A stretch of 64,000 nucleotides of DNA from Actinomycetota bacterium. GTDB lineage: Bacteria; Actinomycetota; Actinomycetes; Nanopelagicales; Nanopelagicaceae. Location: the NCBI GenBank assembly GCA_014377015.1, contig JACMQL010000028.1, forward strand, positions 28,020 to 92,019. Direction: 5' to 3'. The first letter of the stretch is position 1; each line of letters starts with the position of its first letter. The notes beneath the pieces were generated by a model. That model ran no database searches and was not told the DNA's origin. It saw nothing but the letters and a program-made list of their open reading frames with translations. Below, piece after piece: positions 63,551 to 64,000 of the stretch. A program made the position numbers and the translations under genes.

Positions 63551-64000
63551 TCAACTCCTTTCTGGAATCATGATGATGGAACCTGCTGGACATTCAGTCA
63601 CGCAGATGCCGCAACCTTTGCAATAGTCGAGATTGAATTCGAAGCCATTTCCTGGTCCTAATTTGATTACTGCATTATCTGGACAGACGCCGAAACAGTT
63701 GTCGCATTCGAAACAGTTGCCACATGACATGCAACGACGCGCTTCGTAGAGCGCAGTGGATTCATCCAACCCCTGTACGACTTCATCGAATGTGGAGGCG
63801 CGACGTGCGCCTTCCAACTTCGGACGTACTGCATGTGGTGCATCCGTGTAGTACCAAGGGTTGAGGTCTTTGTACTCGACAACTTCGGAAGTCGCAGGTT
63901 TCATGTACTCGGATTCGCGAAGCCAGGCGTCGATATTTCGGGCTGCCTTCTTTCCGTGGCCCACACTCGTGGTGACAGTTCGTTCGGCAGGGACCATGTC
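63551..64000 (-). CDS. Glutamate-synthase-beta-like oxidoreductase, C-terminal part
   Basis: Only the last 150 residues are in the window; the frame is open at the edge. It shows VTTSVGHGKKAARNIDAWLR, the typical end of the GltD-type FAD/NAD(P)-binding domain, then a linker and two [4Fe-4S] clusters: CMSCGNCFECDNCFGVCP and CKGCGICVTECP. A ferredoxin domain at the C-terminus of a GltD-like protein suggests electron transfer to or from ferredoxin, as in NADPH-ferredoxin-type subunits of 2-oxoacid oxidoreductases (inference). Confidence 0.8.
   Translation of the reverse strand, partial: DMVPAERTVTTSVGHGKKAARNIDAWLRESEYMKPATSEVVEYKDLNPWYYTDAPHAVRPKLEGARRASTFDEVVQGLDESTALYEARRCMSCGNCFECDNCFGVCPDNAVIKLGPGNGFEFNLDYCKGCGICVTECPAGSIIMIPERS

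Overview
The window looks like a chromosomal segment from a member of the Actinomycetota with roughly balanced base composition. The evidence is established actinobacterial synteny: tRNA-Ser / SRP RNA / dnaX / recR / lysC / asd; DUF4177 - ridA - crp - nth - tlpA - cvpA - acs; and purS-purQ-purL - sterol-carrier protein - purF - purM - DUF3073 - bldC. Also typical are tadA with its actinobacterial tRNA-deaminase-associated partner, and a tRNA Glu-Asp-Phe cluster. Tight gene packing, many ATGA or zero-gap junctions and an ice-binding protein gene suggest a compact, possibly cold freshwater lineage (inference; no 16S rRNA is present).

Layout. 1-4.4 kb: a polyamine-type ABC transporter operon on the minus strand (ATPase, binding lipoprotein, two permeases, then a DUF3224 protein cut by the window edge), with an internal terminator after the binding-protein gene. 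4.5-15.4 kb: a secreted EXORDIUM-like protein, a beta-CASP nuclease, a sugar-acid dehydratase, a Rieske protein, two DedA proteins, an ABC-F ATPase, a DMT exporter, malic enzyme and upp. 15.5-16.6 kb: tadA pair and tRNA-Ser(CGA). 16.6-20.9 kb: potassium uptake (kup plus a KimA-like permease fused to an OB-fold domain). 21-22.5 kb: a semialdehyde dehydrogenase.

22.6-25.8 kb is an A+T-rich accessory island of unknown genes. It lies next to tRNA-Ser(GGA) and contains a degenerate full-length copy of that tRNA and two diverged paralogs of an unknown cysteine-containing protein. 25.9-30.7 kb returns to core genes (SRP RNA, dnaX, recR, lysC with an internal beta-subunit start, asd). 30.7-40.1 kb: phosphoesterase, YqeY, an enolase-superfamily enzyme paired with a D-aminoacylase-like enzyme, then the crp/nth/acs neighbourhood. 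40.2-40.5 kb holds a candidate 37-residue peptide gene with a strong terminator.

40.6-53.2 kb carries fba and almost the whole set of late purine genes (purA, D, B, C, S, Q, L, F, M), mostly with overlapping or abutting junctions, so IMP and adenylosuccinate synthesis are probably co-transcribed. 53.2-57 kb: DUF3073, an actinobacterial unknown, bldC (TTG start), DUF5302 and the ice-binding protein behind a hairpin-rich leader. 57-61.4 kb: SDR, a tiny membrane protein, tRNAs Glu/Asp/Phe, SIMPL, Sua5, an unknown membrane-anchored protein and tRNA-Lys. 61.5-64 kb: a VapBC-type module with a perfect palindrome at its start, an MpaB-family oxygenase, a NifX-like protein and the C-terminal part of a glutamate-synthase-beta-like oxidoreductase.

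The most unusual items are the permease-OB fusion, the tRNA-Ser duplication island, the EXORDIUM-like secreted protein, the ice-binding protein with its unexplained leader, and the small peptide gene at 40.3 kb. No CRISPR array, transposase, prophage or rRNA was seen.
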